From Physella acuta (taxonomy: Eukaryota > Mollusca > Gastropoda > Physidae), in NCBI RefSeq assembly GCF_028476545.1, contig NW_026731692.1, positions 255,501-319,500 on the forward strand: a stretch of 64,000 nucleotides of DNA, written 5' to 3'. Positions 41,459 to 51,468 of the stretch are shown piece after piece (the first letter of the stretch is position 1; each line of letters begins with the position of its first letter). Below the pieces are notes generated by a model that was not told where the DNA came from, did no database searches, and saw nothing but the letters and a program-made list of their open reading frames with translations. The position numbers and the translations under genes are program-made.

Positions 41459-44400
41459 GTACATTTCTTACTGGCTTTATCTAATTAAATTTAATTAGTT
41501 TATTAAAAACTAATTTTCTTTGTTTCTATAGAAGTTAATTAGACCAAAATCTTAATTTCACATTTAAGTTTTTTTTTTGTCATGTTGATATAAATTTTAC
41601 CTTTATTTCACAGTTTAGACAGAATGTGCAAGATATTTTAAAAGAACACCACGATGATTATTATTTACTGCGCTGGCTAAGGGGTAAGTTTAAATAAGAT
41701 TTTGTGGTTAGAAATTAGCGATGAATAACACGTCATAATAATGCCATTTGCTCTAAATTAAATATACATTTTGATGCATATGTGTATTATATACATAAAG
41801 AAGTCTTATAATGTGGCTTTTACATGTCATTAGAGATTGTCTGAGCTAAGTTTGGTCTCATTGTTAGGGTTTTTCTTATCCTTTGGTTGAAAGTTTAAAA
41901 ATATCGTGTGGATTATATTTGTCTGGATTTATACATTAAGTTTTTTAAATTGTTGTGCATAGAATGATAGATTCATTGTAGTTTTTACAGGCCTAGTATA
42001 AATTAGAATTGGAAATTGGAAATAATAACTTACAAGTTATGTAAAATTCACTATCTGAGGATTTAGTATATTAATTTTAATCCTAGACTAAATGAGTGCA
42101 ACAGAGACTTATAGACTTGTCTAATATCATTGATAGCATACAGTTTAAGAAACTACTGAAGGCTGACATTTGTTATTAGCATTTTTCTTCTCAGCTAGAA
42201 GATTTGACTTGAATAATTACTTTTTCCGCAGCTAGAGAATTTGACTTAAATAATTATTTTTTTCCTCAGCAAGAAAGTTTGATCTGAATAAATCTGAAGC
42301 TATGTTGAGAAATGTAAGTATTGAAAATTGATGACGTCTTCTTGGCTAACGCAATAATGTTAGGGTGACTTACTTAGTTGTCTTTATGTCATAGATTAGT
42401 TCATTATTCCCTACAGTATTACCCTATTGTTACAATGTTTTGGTATACTGTAGTATTGAAATGTTTGTAACACTAGAGTGAGATATGAAATGAGATTGAA
42501 AAACTCTTTGGTTTCATTTTACTTTGTTTGCTTAGCTGCTGTTTGATAGCTAAAACTAGTTTTGTTTGTGTGCTTGACATCTGAGAACTGGATGATCCTC
42601 ATAATTTTTGTTTGTTTGCTTGTAGTAGCTGACATCTGAGAACTGGATGATTCTTATAATTTTTGTTTGTTTGCTTGTAGTAACTGATAACTGGATGATT
42701 CTTATAATTTTTGTTTAATTGCTTGTAGTAACTGACATCTGAGAACTGGATGATTCTTGTACATTTTTTTTTGTTTGCTTGTAGTAACTGACATCTGATA
42801 GCTGGATGATTCTTATAATTTTTGTTTGTTTGCTTGTAGTAACTGACATCTGAGAACTGGATGATTATATTTTTCAGCACATCAAGTGGAGAGTTGTGAA
42901 CAATGTAGACACCATATAAATATTTTTGTTTCTTCTTCTTCTTCTTCGTTCTTTAGTGTTGAAGGGGAATGAGATTTATCTGCCAGTGGGTTTGAACTCG
43001 AGACTTTGTTTGAATTTATCAACCATGAGCTTTTTGCCGACTCGACCACGCCTCCAACACAATTAAGCGTTACGTGTCAACTGGTTATGCGCCATTGAGG
43101 CCATTGACTCCGATTTCAGACTGCTTTTCTTTTTGGATTTGCTTCCATAGCCTTTGTCCAACCAAGAACAAACTACAAGGCAGCAGTTGTTTAATTTTGG
43201 AGTTGTCTCTCCTAGAAGAGTGGCTGTCCCTAGCTAACGAGCCTCATCTGCCCGAGGGTTCGAACTCGAGACTTTTCGGTTTAGCAACCATGAGCTTTAC
43301 CGACTCGACCACGCCGACCCCTTATTTTTGTTTGTTTGCTTGTAGTAACTGACATCTGAGAACTGGATGATTCTTTTTTCAGCACATTAAGTGGAGAGCT
43401 GTGAACAATGTGGACACCATCTTAGAAGACTTTGAGCCTCCAGAAGTCATGCAGAAATATTACACTGGTGGCTTGTTTGGTCAGGACAAGGAGGGAGCAC
43501 TCTTGTGGATTGACCCCAATGGCTATATTGATATGAAAGGTTACTCCCCGTTGTTGATTTTTTAAATGTGTTTTAGTTATTTTAATAAAACGGAATTTTC
43601 AAATAGAATCAAACATTTTATGCTAGATATGTCTTCAACATTTGCATTGACTTATTATTTACTTATGCTTTAAATTTACATATTACTAACAGTTCTTGCA
43701 ATAAAAAATGGTCACAGCTGTTGCTTTAACATTTTTAACAACTTTGCTGGTTTTAAAACTCACATTTTTTTGCAGGCATTTTGATGTCGATGAGGAAGCA
43801 GGATGTGATCAAAAGCAAAATTTGGCTTCTGGAAGAAATTTACAGGTTGTTTGAGCTCAAGACTAAAGAGGTAGTTGTGTTGTTATTTTCTTTTTACGGT
43901 TGTCATGAAGAAATTCAGTGATGCTGCTTGTATTGAAATTTAACCTTCTCCACACTGGGAAACAAGTATTTGAAGAAATGAGATGTTGAATTCCTAGACT
44001 TTGATTATCTTGTTTTTAATAATGTTAAAAAGTAACAACAGGTTAGGCTTGCATGTCCTGCAACTACCCGTGACTAGTTCTTATTGATTTAAACTAAATA
44101 ATTGTCATAGTATTGTTATCTGTTAAGGCTTTTAGTTATTTACATTTTTTTTTCTTTTAAATGCTAAGTTGAAGCAAGCATCATGTTAAATTCACCAAAT
44201 TTTTCTACAGATTTGTTAGAATAAAATCAAGTCTCACCTTAATTTTTTAAAGCATAAAATAAAAAGCTTCTCCTTGATATTAGAAATTTTTCTTTTCAAA
44301 TACAGCAAGGTCGACGGGTAGACCAGATGGTGATTATCTTTGATTTGGAAAAGTTTGGGCTAAAACATTTATGGAAGCCTGGTCAGTAGTTATTGTCTTT

Positions 44401-47400
44401 ATCCTAATGTTTTAACCAATTATTTATACTTGAACACAGTAAAAATAAAATTTGCTATAATGTGCTTTAACTGATCACACAATACTTTTATACACAGTGA
44501 GCACAAAAAACAGGTGAGCTCAATACCATTAAGCAGCAATCTTAACTTTAGCAGCAATAGAACAGTTTAAAGGCTTTTTATAATGCAAGTTTCAGGTTTA
44601 TATGATGAATATTCAATACAACAATCCATGTGATTGAACTTTAGTGCTGTTTTTGCTAGGTCTGGCTTGACCCAGGTTTTTCAACCAATTTCCCCCAGGT
44701 GTTGATGTGTTTACTGAGATTGTGGCCACTTTTGAAGACCATTACCCAGAGACTTTAAAGAAGACCTTCGTTATCAATGGTATGTTTTTAGAAAATCTAC
44801 ACATTGTCTAATATTTTTGTATTTAATGAAGCTAGTTAACTAAATTAGTGGAACATTATTCTTGTAATATCATTCAGTGAAAAACTTTCAGCATTCTTGA
44901 ATTTCAATCAGTTTAATAAATTTGGTTAGTACTGTTAAAATTTTAAAAGAAAATTTTTTTTTTACTTTCCGTAAATTTGTATTTTGAAGAATGTTGTTGA
45001 ACATTAACTTTTTAATTTTTTACAGCTCCCAAAATTTTCCCAATCGCTTACAACTTGTTACGACCTTTTCTTAGTGAGGAAACTCACAGAAAAGTTACTA
45101 TATGTGGGTGTAAGTAGATTTTTTTGTTGCTTTCTTAATGTAGTTTTAAATAACTTTTGTTATTTTTGTCTGAAAAAAAAATGTTTTTTGAAACAACACT
45201 TGGGGATGGCATGGTTGTGTGGAAGAGCTCATGAGTGCTAACCTATCAGTTTGTGATCAGTTCCTGAACCCCTGGGAAGATGAAGATCATTAGTTGGTGA
45301 TAGCAACCCACTATCAGGAGACAAAAATTAAACGAAGCTTTTAAATGTTTGTTATTAAAGAGTTTAAAAAAAAACATTCACGCAAATGTACCAACTTAAT
45401 ATCTTGCAGCAAACTTTAGAGAAGTTCTTCTACATCACATTGACTTAAATGTACCAACTTAATATCTTGCAGCAAACTTTAGAGAAGTTCTTCTACTTCA
45501 CATTGACTTAAATGTACCAACTTAATATCTTGCAGCAAACTTTAGAGAAGTTCTTCTACATCACATTGACCCAGATCAACTACCTCAGCACTGGGGGGGT
45601 ACATGTGTTGACCCAGATGGTAACCCCAGGTGTCCCTCTAAGGTACTACACACCTGCTTTTAACTTTATCTACTATACTTTTTTGGGAATGGCGTGGCCT
45701 AGTGGTAGAGTGCTAGCTGGAGAGTCTCGAGTTCGAACCCGGGTTCAAATCAGTGGAACATCCCTGTCCACCCAGCTATGATGGGTACCTAACTCACATT
45801 AGGGAAACAAAGGTGGCTGGGCATAATGCTGACCACACTATCCCTTCATATGCCGAGGTCAATGAATCAGATGAACTCTACTTCATCTGCCCCATGTGTC
45901 TTGGGCACGAACAGGATTAAGAAAAAACTTTACTATTTAATTTTTGGTTTAAAAAAATGTATGTTCCAGAGTTGGAGTTAGATTTTTCTAAAAAATAAAT
46001 TCTCTTTTGTAGCAAGTATTGTTTCCAATTTTTTAAGTAGTTATCATAGGTTTATGTTCACCATTGTAAAAAAATAACTGCTGCTCCTAATTTTTGACAA
46101 ACTGATGTTTATCTGTAGATAAACCCTGGAGGAGAAGTCCCCCAGTCCTATTACAGACAGAATGACCTGACAGATTTAGCTGGTTTCACACAAGTTTCTA
46201 TAGGGCGAGGCTCTAGCCTTCAGCTTGACTATGTCATAGAGAAGCCAGGCAGTGCAATAAGGTTGGTTGGCCAGCTATTGTTCAAATTTTCTTTACAGCA
46301 CATAGTTGGATTTTCAAAAAATAACAAAACACAGCTAATTCCAATGCTTTTTATTTATTTATTTTTGTGTGTGTAAAACTAGATATGAAAAACTAACCAA
46401 TATAGCAGTTTTATCAACTTTTTTTGCATTCTTTTATTATTATCAAAGAAAAATAAATGTAATGTGTTTTAGGTGGCAGTTCAAAACAGACGGGTTTGAT
46501 ATAGGGTTTGGTATATATCTGCGTACAGAGGACAAGAGGCAGAAAGCTTGTGATATGGATCACGTTCTTCCTTCACAGAGGGTTAATAGTCACATGATCC
46601 CTGAGGATGGCATGCTGCAGTGTAGAGTTGCTGGAACCTGTAAGTGATTACACAGTTGACCACACATTTAGTTACATTGTTGGGACCTTTGACCACACTA
46701 ATTGACCACACAAATTGACCACCCATTTAGTTGAATTGTTGAAACCTGTAAGTGACCACACAAATTGACCACCCATTTAGTTGAATTGTTGAAACCTGTA
46801 AGTGACCACACAAATTGACCACAAAAATTGACCACCCATTTAGTTAAATTGTTGGAACCTGTAATTGACCACCCATTATTAATTTAGCTCTTGTCTTGTC
46901 TTTGACCCAGACTTTATTAGTTGAGGGATTGTGGAACAAAATTGAGAATAATTTTGACCATTTATAGATAAACGAGTTCGAATCCGGGTTCAAGTCAGTA
47001 AACCGTCCTTGAGTCCACCCAACTCTGAAGGGTACCTAACTCACGTTAGGGAAAGTAAAGGCATAGTGCTGACCACACTATCTCTTCATATGCCGAGGTC
47101 ACAGAAACAAGTGAACTCTACTTCACTTGCCCCATAGACCGTCAGGTTTAAAAGGGAAACTTTACTTTTTTAACTTTAATAGCCATCACTAACCTGGCTT
47201 TACAATTGTAAACATTCATCGTGAACCAAAGCTCACCAGATTGGTGGGGGTGGTAGCGATTTGCCTGGAGAGCGGGGAAGTAACGGCGTGCGTCTACGTC
47301 TTGTCCTGCACTGTCCCCATGAAGAGAATTATATAAATAGTTGGGGTTAGGAATGGGATTTGTTGACACAGATTTTTATTATATTTCCCATTTTTCTTTT

Positions 47401-47624
47401 GTCAAACAAATATTTTCACCTTTCTCTTTTGTCGAGCAGATATTTTCACCTTTCTCTTTTGTCGAGCAGATATAGTCAGGTTTGACAACACTTACAGTTG
47501 GGCCAGGGCAAAGAAATTATTTTACATCATTGAGATTCTGGAGCCAGAGAGCTATGACATGCCTAAAGTTGATTCTAGCGCAAGCCTCGCATCCAGGGAG
47601 AGTTTCACTACAGGCATCAAATGA
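41405..47624 (+). CDS. SEC14-like protein (SEC14L2/TAP/SPF type), CRAL-TRIO + GOLD
   Basis: Cytosolic lipid-binding/transfer protein; vertebrate relatives bind tocopherol, squalene or phosphatidylinositol. Twelve exons with consistent GT-AG borders and phases give 410 residues (human SEC14L2 is about 403). The N-terminal CRAL-TRIO helices (about 10-60) carry [20 protein letters not shown]. The lipid-binding CRAL-TRIO lobe (about 75-250) has [40 protein letters not shown] and [20 protein letters not shown]. The GOLD beta-sandwich (about 265-385) has [20 protein letters not shown] and [20 protein letters not shown] at 41405 is preceded by an AG at 41370 that may be a 5' UTR acceptor. The acceptors of exons 3, 4, 9 and 12 and the donor of exon 11 are tandemly copied, so decoy splice sites abound. 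Which SEC14L paralogue it is cannot be settled by eye. Confidence 0.95.
41614..41683 (+). CDS. SEC14L exon 2 (residues 19-42)
   Basis: Acceptor TTCACAG, donor GTAAGT. Encodes [20 protein letters not shown] and then WLRG; the LLRWLR motif is the CRAL-TRIO N-domain signature. Confidence 0.93.
42190..42269 (+). repeat. Two decayed copies of SEC14L exon 3 acceptor
   Basis: CTCAG|CTAGAAGATTTGACTTGA at 42195 and CGCAG|CTAGAGAATTTGACTTAA at 42232 precede the true CTCAG|CAAGAAAGTTTGATCTGA at 42270, at 37-38 bp spacing. Splicing to either copy reaches a stop. Confidence 0.85.
42270..42313 (+). CDS. SEC14L exon 3 (residues 42-56)
   Basis: Acceptor CCTCAG, donor GTAAGT. Encodes [15 protein letters not shown]. 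Two decayed copies of its acceptor and first codons lie 75 and 38 bases upstream. Confidence 0.92.
42560..42877 (+). repeat. Minisatellite of about 55 bp before SEC14L exon 4
   Basis: Six copies of GACATCTGAGAACTGGATGA plus TTCTTATAATTTTTGTTTGT and TTGCTTGTAGTAACT. The last is fused to a decoy exon 4 start; one more copy lies past a SINE at 43323-43380. Confidence 0.92.
42878..42913 (+). pseudogene. Decoy copy of SEC14L exon 4 start
   Basis: TTTTTCAG then CAC ATC AAG TGG AGA GTT GTG, matching [13 protein letters not shown] of exon 4 (here [13 protein letters not shown]) and then a TAA stop. A partial exon duplication about 505 bases upstream of the real exon. Confidence 0.85.
42932..43322 (-). 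mobile_element. Dimeric tRNA-derived SINE (family A), copy 2
   Basis: Flanked by an 11-bp duplication TATTTTTGTTT (42921 and 43323). Minus strand: tRNA head with GGCGTGGTCGAGTCGGTAAA (A box) and GAGTTCGAACCC (B box), body, a second tRNA-like unit (TCGAGTTCAAACCC), then a (GAA)n tail. Inserted between the decoy and the true exon 4. Confidence 0.88.
43383..43539 (+). CDS. SEC14L exon 4 (residues 57-109)
   Basis: Acceptor TTTTCAG, donor GTTACT. Encodes [20 protein letters not shown] and on to [15 protein letters not shown] decoy copy of its 5' end lies at 42878-42913, and a SINE separates the two. Confidence 0.93.
43776..43870 (+). CDS. SEC14L exon 5 (residues 109-140)
   Basis: Acceptor TTGCAG, donor GTAGTT. 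Encodes [20 protein letters not shown] and then [11 protein letters not shown]. Phase 1 to 0. Confidence 0.93.
44306..44381 (+). CDS. SEC14L exon 6 (residues 141-166)
   Basis: Acceptor ATACAG, donor GTCAGT. Encodes [20 protein letters not shown] and then HLWKP, the conserved strand of the CRAL-TRIO lobe. Confidence 0.93.
44699..44779 (+). CDS. SEC14L exon 7 (residues 166-193)
   Basis: Acceptor CCCCAG, donor GTATGT. Encodes [20 protein letters not shown] and then KTFVIN; the YPE(T)L motif is diagnostic. Confidence 0.93.
45026..45109 (+). CDS. SEC14L exon 8 (residues 193-221)
   Basis: Acceptor TTACAG, donor GTAAGT. Encodes [20 protein letters not shown] and then HRKVTICG, the APK.FP..(Y/W).L(I/L)(K/R)PFL motif. 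Confidence 0.94.
45380..45535 (+). repeat. Two upstream copies of SEC14L exon 9 acceptor and start
   Basis: AATGTACCAACTTAATATCT TGCAG CAAACTTTAGAGAAGTTCTT recurs three times at exactly 63-bp spacing (acceptors at 45409, 45472, 45535). The copies are nearly identical, so the duplication is recent. Confidence 0.95.
45536..45642 (+). CDS. SEC14L exon 9 (residues 221-256)
   Basis: Acceptor CTTGCAG, donor GTACTA. Encodes [20 protein letters not shown] and then [16 protein letters not shown]. Two near-identical copies of the acceptor and the exon start lie 126 and 63 bases upstream. Confidence 0.94.
45689..45945 (+). mobile_element. tRNA-SINE (family B), full-length copy
   Basis: tRNA-like head GGCGTGGCCTAGTGGTAGAG (A box) and GAGTTCGAACCCG (B box), then a body with GGGTACCTAACTCACATTAG, ATATGCCGAGGTCAATGAAT and GATGAACTCTACTTCATCTG. 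In a SEC14L intron. Confidence 0.85.
46119..46261 (+). CDS. SEC14L exon 10 (residues 257-304, GOLD start)
   Basis: Acceptor TGTAG, donor GTTGGT. Encodes [20 protein letters not shown] and on to [20 protein letters not shown], matching the (I)NYGGDIP..YY and (I)SRGSSHQVEYE motifs of SEC14L2. Confidence 0.93.
46473..46639 (+). CDS. SEC14L exon 11 (residues 304-360, GOLD core)
   Basis: Acceptor TTTTAG, donor GTAAGT. Encodes [20 protein letters not shown] and ends [18 protein letters not shown]. Its donor region is repeated three more times in the intron. Confidence 0.93.
46640..46885 (+). repeat. Tandem copies of SEC14L exon 11 donor
   Basis: GAAACCTGTAAGTGACCACA plus CAAATTGACCACCCATTTAG TTGAATTGTT recurs; donor-like GTAAGT at 46748 and 46798 and GTAATT at 46861 copy the true donor at 46640. 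Confidence 0.85.
46975..47168 (+). mobile_element. tRNA-SINE (family B), 5'-truncated copy
   Basis: Begins at the B box (CGAGTTCGAATCCGGGTTCA) and continues through GGGTACCTAACTCACGTTAG and CATATGCCGAGGTCACAGAA to AAGGGAAACTTTACTTTTTT. Confidence 0.8.
47175..47342 (-). mobile_element. Helitron 5' fragment
   Basis: Minus strand CTATTTATATAATTCTCTTC followed by sequence related to the GCTCACCAGA..GGTGGTAG part of the 34413 Helitron. The hairpin end is absent. Confidence 0.45.
47401..47469 (+). repeat. 30-bp tandem copies of SEC14L exon 12 acceptor
   Basis: TATTTTCACCTTTCTCTTTT GTCGAGCAGA occurs twice in full and once as GTCAAACAAA, at 30-bp spacing. Functional-looking AGs at 47438-47439 and 47468-47469. 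Confidence 0.9.
47470..47624 (+). CDS. SEC14L exon 12 (residues 360-410 and stop)
   Basis: Acceptor GAGCAG. Encodes [20 protein letters not shown], then a variable Ser-rich tail and TGA at 47622-47624. A second identical acceptor lies exactly 30 bases upstream and is in frame. Confidence 0.93.
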
Positions 47625-48094
47625 TCTCGTCTAACCCTGTTGGAGACTTTTATTTATTATTAAATATTTATAACGTGACAAGAGTTTTATCTATGGTTTT
47701 AACCAATTTCATTTTTGTCATGTACCTAACAAACCAATTGAATATTTATTACTAATTTTATCTATATAAGAGTTTGTTGAGCTGAATGTTGTTGCGCTTT
47801 CTTTTTTACAAATATCATCTGTTTGATTTTTAAAAAATTTAATCTTCCGGGTTTTTTCACATTTTGTGAAATTTCTGTAACAATCACAATTACATATGTA
47901 TATCATAATCCATTCCGTTATTTTTATACTTGATTTAAAAAAAACAACAAATGTGATAGTTTTTTTGTAAAACAATTGTGATGAATATGTTTAAAAATAT
48001 TTTCAACTAATCTAATGTTGCTTAAACATGTCCAGATGTTATTGGTAACAAAACAAATCTTTTTAATTATCTATATTTTGAGTTCTACCTCTTC

Positions 48095-48100
48095 AATAAA
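48095..48100 (+). terminator. SEC14L poly(A) signal
   Basis: AATAAA about 470 bases past the stop, followed by T/GT-rich sequence (TGTCATGTTTTGTTTA). Confidence 0.55.
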
Positions 48101-48289
48101 TAGTGTTATGAATCCAGTTTCTTTTGTCATGTTTTGTTTATTATTTTAGGGGTCTGGAGTTTACACAATTAAAATGGGCTGAACATTAACAAATTCCTGT
48201 TTTACCATGGTTGACTGACCTTGCCAATGATGGACAAAACTGACCTGGTTGATGCTTCATCAACAGAAGTTGAGAGCTTTGGGCAAGAT

Positions 48290-48455
48290 TAAAACCACTT
48301 TGTTAAGTGAATTTTTATGTACCTTGTATTTCATGAAGATAAACAATAATACCACATTATTAAGTGAACATTCAGATACCTTGTATTTCATCAAGGTTAA
48401 TACCACATTATTAAGTGAACATTCAGATACCTTGTATTTCATCAATAAACATAAT
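48290..48455. repeat. Tandem repeat downstream of SEC14L
   Basis: TTAAGTGAACATTCAGATAC plus CTTGTATTTCATCAAGGTTAATACCACATTA, three copies of about 55 bp. Confidence 0.85.
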
Positions 48456-48898
48456 TTGTACCTGACCACTCATACAATTGACACCTAAACTCCTGGGTCA
48501 GTAAAGGTTGGCACTAAAGAGAAGTTTCTATTAACATATTATTTACTCATTACTAATGGAATAGTGGTTAAGTAAGTCTATTCCACTATTATTTTGTCAA
48601 TGTTAATAGCAAAGAGCCAAAACAAATCTGAAGTGTGTACTACTTATTCCAAACGGCACAAATGTTGTTATATACATATTTTTTGTAATGCAAATGTAAA
48701 TGTTTTGAGCTGCAAAATGACAATTGCTGAGACATCCTGTAATTTTGCTGTCTTGTTAAATAATTTAACTTGTTTTTTTTAATGTTGACAAACTGTTATT
48801 TCCTTTACTGCTAGCTGTGTCATTTGAATCTTGTTCATTGAAATTTAAAATTAGGTTTTATGGATACTTAAAAATTGTTTAATATACAATCAGTACAT

Positions 48899-49146
48899 CT
48901 TCTTCTTAATCCCATTATTGCCCAAGACACATGGGGCAGATGAAGTAGAGTTCATCTGATTCATAGACCTCGGCATATGAAGGGATAATGTGGTCAGCAC
49001 TATGCCCAGTTGCCTTTGTTTCCCTAACGTAAGTAAGGTACCCATCAGTGCTGGGTGAATTCAGGGACTGATTTGAACCCGGATTAGAGCACGAGACTCT
49101 CTGGTTAGCAGTCTAGCTCTCTATCGCTAGGCCACACCATCCTACC
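48899..49146 (-). mobile_element. tRNA-SINE (family B), full-length copy
   Basis: Reverse of 45689-45945: ATGGGGCAGATGAAGTAGAG, CTCGGCATATGAAGGGATAA, GTAAGGTACCCATCAGTGCT and the tRNA head at the right end (AGCTCTCTATCGCTAGGCCA). Confidence 0.82.
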
Positions 49147-49384
49147 CGTTCATCTGCTACTTAAAAAAAAATCTAATAGCAGATAAGATTTTTCCTAAAT
49201 AGTTTGAATTTATTCTGTTTAAATTATCTGTTGAGTTTTAAAATATTTTCTAGATGTTTTAAAATGCAATATTTACAAATTTTTTAAAGATTAAACTCAA
49301 CAGTTTTAAAAAAAAACAATCTGCAAAAATTTGTTACACTTTCAGTTTATTGATAATATGAATGAAAAATGCAAACTGGATGTA

Positions 49385-49760
49385 CAGTTCAGAATGGACT
49401 GGTCACCAACTGTAAGACTGAAGATGACAAAAAAACATGGACTGTGGACACTGTAGCATTGACACCTAGTGTGAGACTGATGACAATCACATGGACTGGA
49501 CACCAAATGTAAGACAGAAGACTGGACACTGTAGCATTGACACCTAGTATGAGACTGATGACAAAAACATGGACTGGACACCAAATGTAAGACAGAAGAC
49601 TGGACACTGTAGCATTGACACCTAGTATGAGACTGATGACCAAAAACATGGACTGGACACCAAATGTTAGACTGAAGATGATCAAAAACATAGACTGGAC
49701 ACTGAATGTAATGACAAAGTGTAAGATAGACGTCGTGACACTTTGTGGTATGGACAGGGT
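49385..49760. repeat. Composite tandem repeat (GGACTGGACACCAAATGTAA)
   Basis: About 70-bp higher-order unit with GACTGGACACTGTAGCATTG and ACACCTAGTATGAGACTGAT. Open frames on the minus strand are repeat-derived. Confidence 0.85.
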
Positions 49761-50099
49761 AAATGTTTTAGAATGGCTGGACATATATTATCGGAAATAA
49801 ATGTGTGCCAAGCCTGAACATGTTGAATAAACTGGACTTATTGTGTTATGGACTGGATTGTGGTTAAACAGACCAGACTTCTACTTTAGGAATTAATAAA
49901 AGTGTACTTTAAAAATCTGGACAAATAATATATATTAAAAAAATAGTATGGACTGGATGTTTTGTAAAATGGATTTGGCAACTACTGTAAATGGACATTT
50001 ACTTCAGGAAATAATGAAAACAGTGTTTAAAAAATAAGACGTAGACTACAATGTAGAAATAAAGATATCACTACATGCAACCACAGAGACCATGACAAC

Positions 50100-50455
50100 A
50101 CAACTATATCACTGAAATGTTTATCTTAGCAACCATTTACTGACATGTTTGTCTTAGCAACCATTTACTGACATGTTTATCTTAGCAACCATTTACTGAC
50201 ATGTTTATCTTAGCAACCATTTACTGAAATGTTTATCTTAGCAACCATTTACTGACATGTTTATCTTAGCAACCATTTACTGACATGTTTATCTTAGCAA
50301 CCATTTACTGACATGTTTATCTTAGCAACCATTTACTGACATGTTTATCTTAGCAACCATTTACTGAAATGTTTATCTTAGCAACCATTTACTGAAATGT
50401 TTATCTTAGCAACCATTTACTGACATGTTTATCTTAGCAACCATTCACTGACAAG
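50100..50455. repeat. 28-bp minisatellite (TTATCTTAGCAACCATTTAC)
   Basis: About 12 nearly identical copies of ACATGTTTATCTTAGCAACC plus ATTTACTG. Confidence 0.95.
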
Positions 50456-51468
50456 TCTGCTATAAGGGCAGTAACTCAGCACACATTTCCAAAGTACTGA
50501 TTAAAATATTTGATGTAAAAATAACATGCACATTTAATGAATCGATAAAACATTCATGATCATTGTTTTTACAATTTCTCATTTCAAATGCACATACACA
50601 ACACTAATGCAGCTTTAAAGTACAAAAAAATGTAACAACTTTAACATACTTATTCCCATTGAAGCACACAAGTCAAGAAATCTACTGTTGTTTACAAATT
50701 ACTGAATAGTCCACATGAATCAGGACTGCTAAATGTAACATCAGAAAAGTACAAAGCTACTTACAACAATTTGAAAACAGTTGTCAGGCAAAAGATCATT
50801 TTATAATTAGTCTTTAATTACATGTTGAAAAAATTCATTTTTAATTCAGGAAGTAAAAAAATACCATTTGAAGGTATAGAAAAAACATTTAACTTTTTAA
50901 ATAAAAAGATTAAAGAATAGTTTAGTTTTTGCATTTGAAATAAAAGAAGATTTGATTGAGAACACATAGAAAAAAAGTTAAATCTAGATTCAGATTATAC
51001 TCTACATAACAAGTAGTAATCTAAGTAGGCCTATTTGAAAATTTGAGTGAAATGAACTTAGAACAAATGGAAACGTTTAAAAATGTGCTAAATATGTCAG
51101 GTATGAATGATTTTTGTGAGCCAGAGATTAATGTAGGTCCTTGTTTATAGTTCGACCTCAATTATTTCCCTTCTTAATGAAAGGAGATTTCAGCAGAGTT
51201 GTCTGCTTCTGTTAATCACATAAAAGAAAATTGCCCATGAAAATTTTAAACACATCACAAATAGTTGCAGTTGTATAATTTGTCATTTTATGGATAAACC
51301 AAATTGGAATAAACTATCCATTATATTCCATTGAAATATTAAGAAATGAAACAGTTCCACAATTGTTTAATTATCCACATTTCACAGTCTGTAATAAATT
51401 TGAAGAAATTTAAAATCCTGGGAAATTCAAGGAAAGATAACTTTCCAGAATACAAAAAGAATGATCTT
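50456..51468. other. Downstream DNA / 3' UTR of nucleoredoxin-like gene
   Basis: AT-rich sequence past the stop on the minus strand. No clear minus-strand AATAAA is close by, and nothing else is recognised. Confidence 0.4.

Noticed and set aside
43260-43318. tRNA gene
   Set aside because: A and B boxes are present but belong to the head of a SINE with target duplications; no full acceptor-stem pairing was found.
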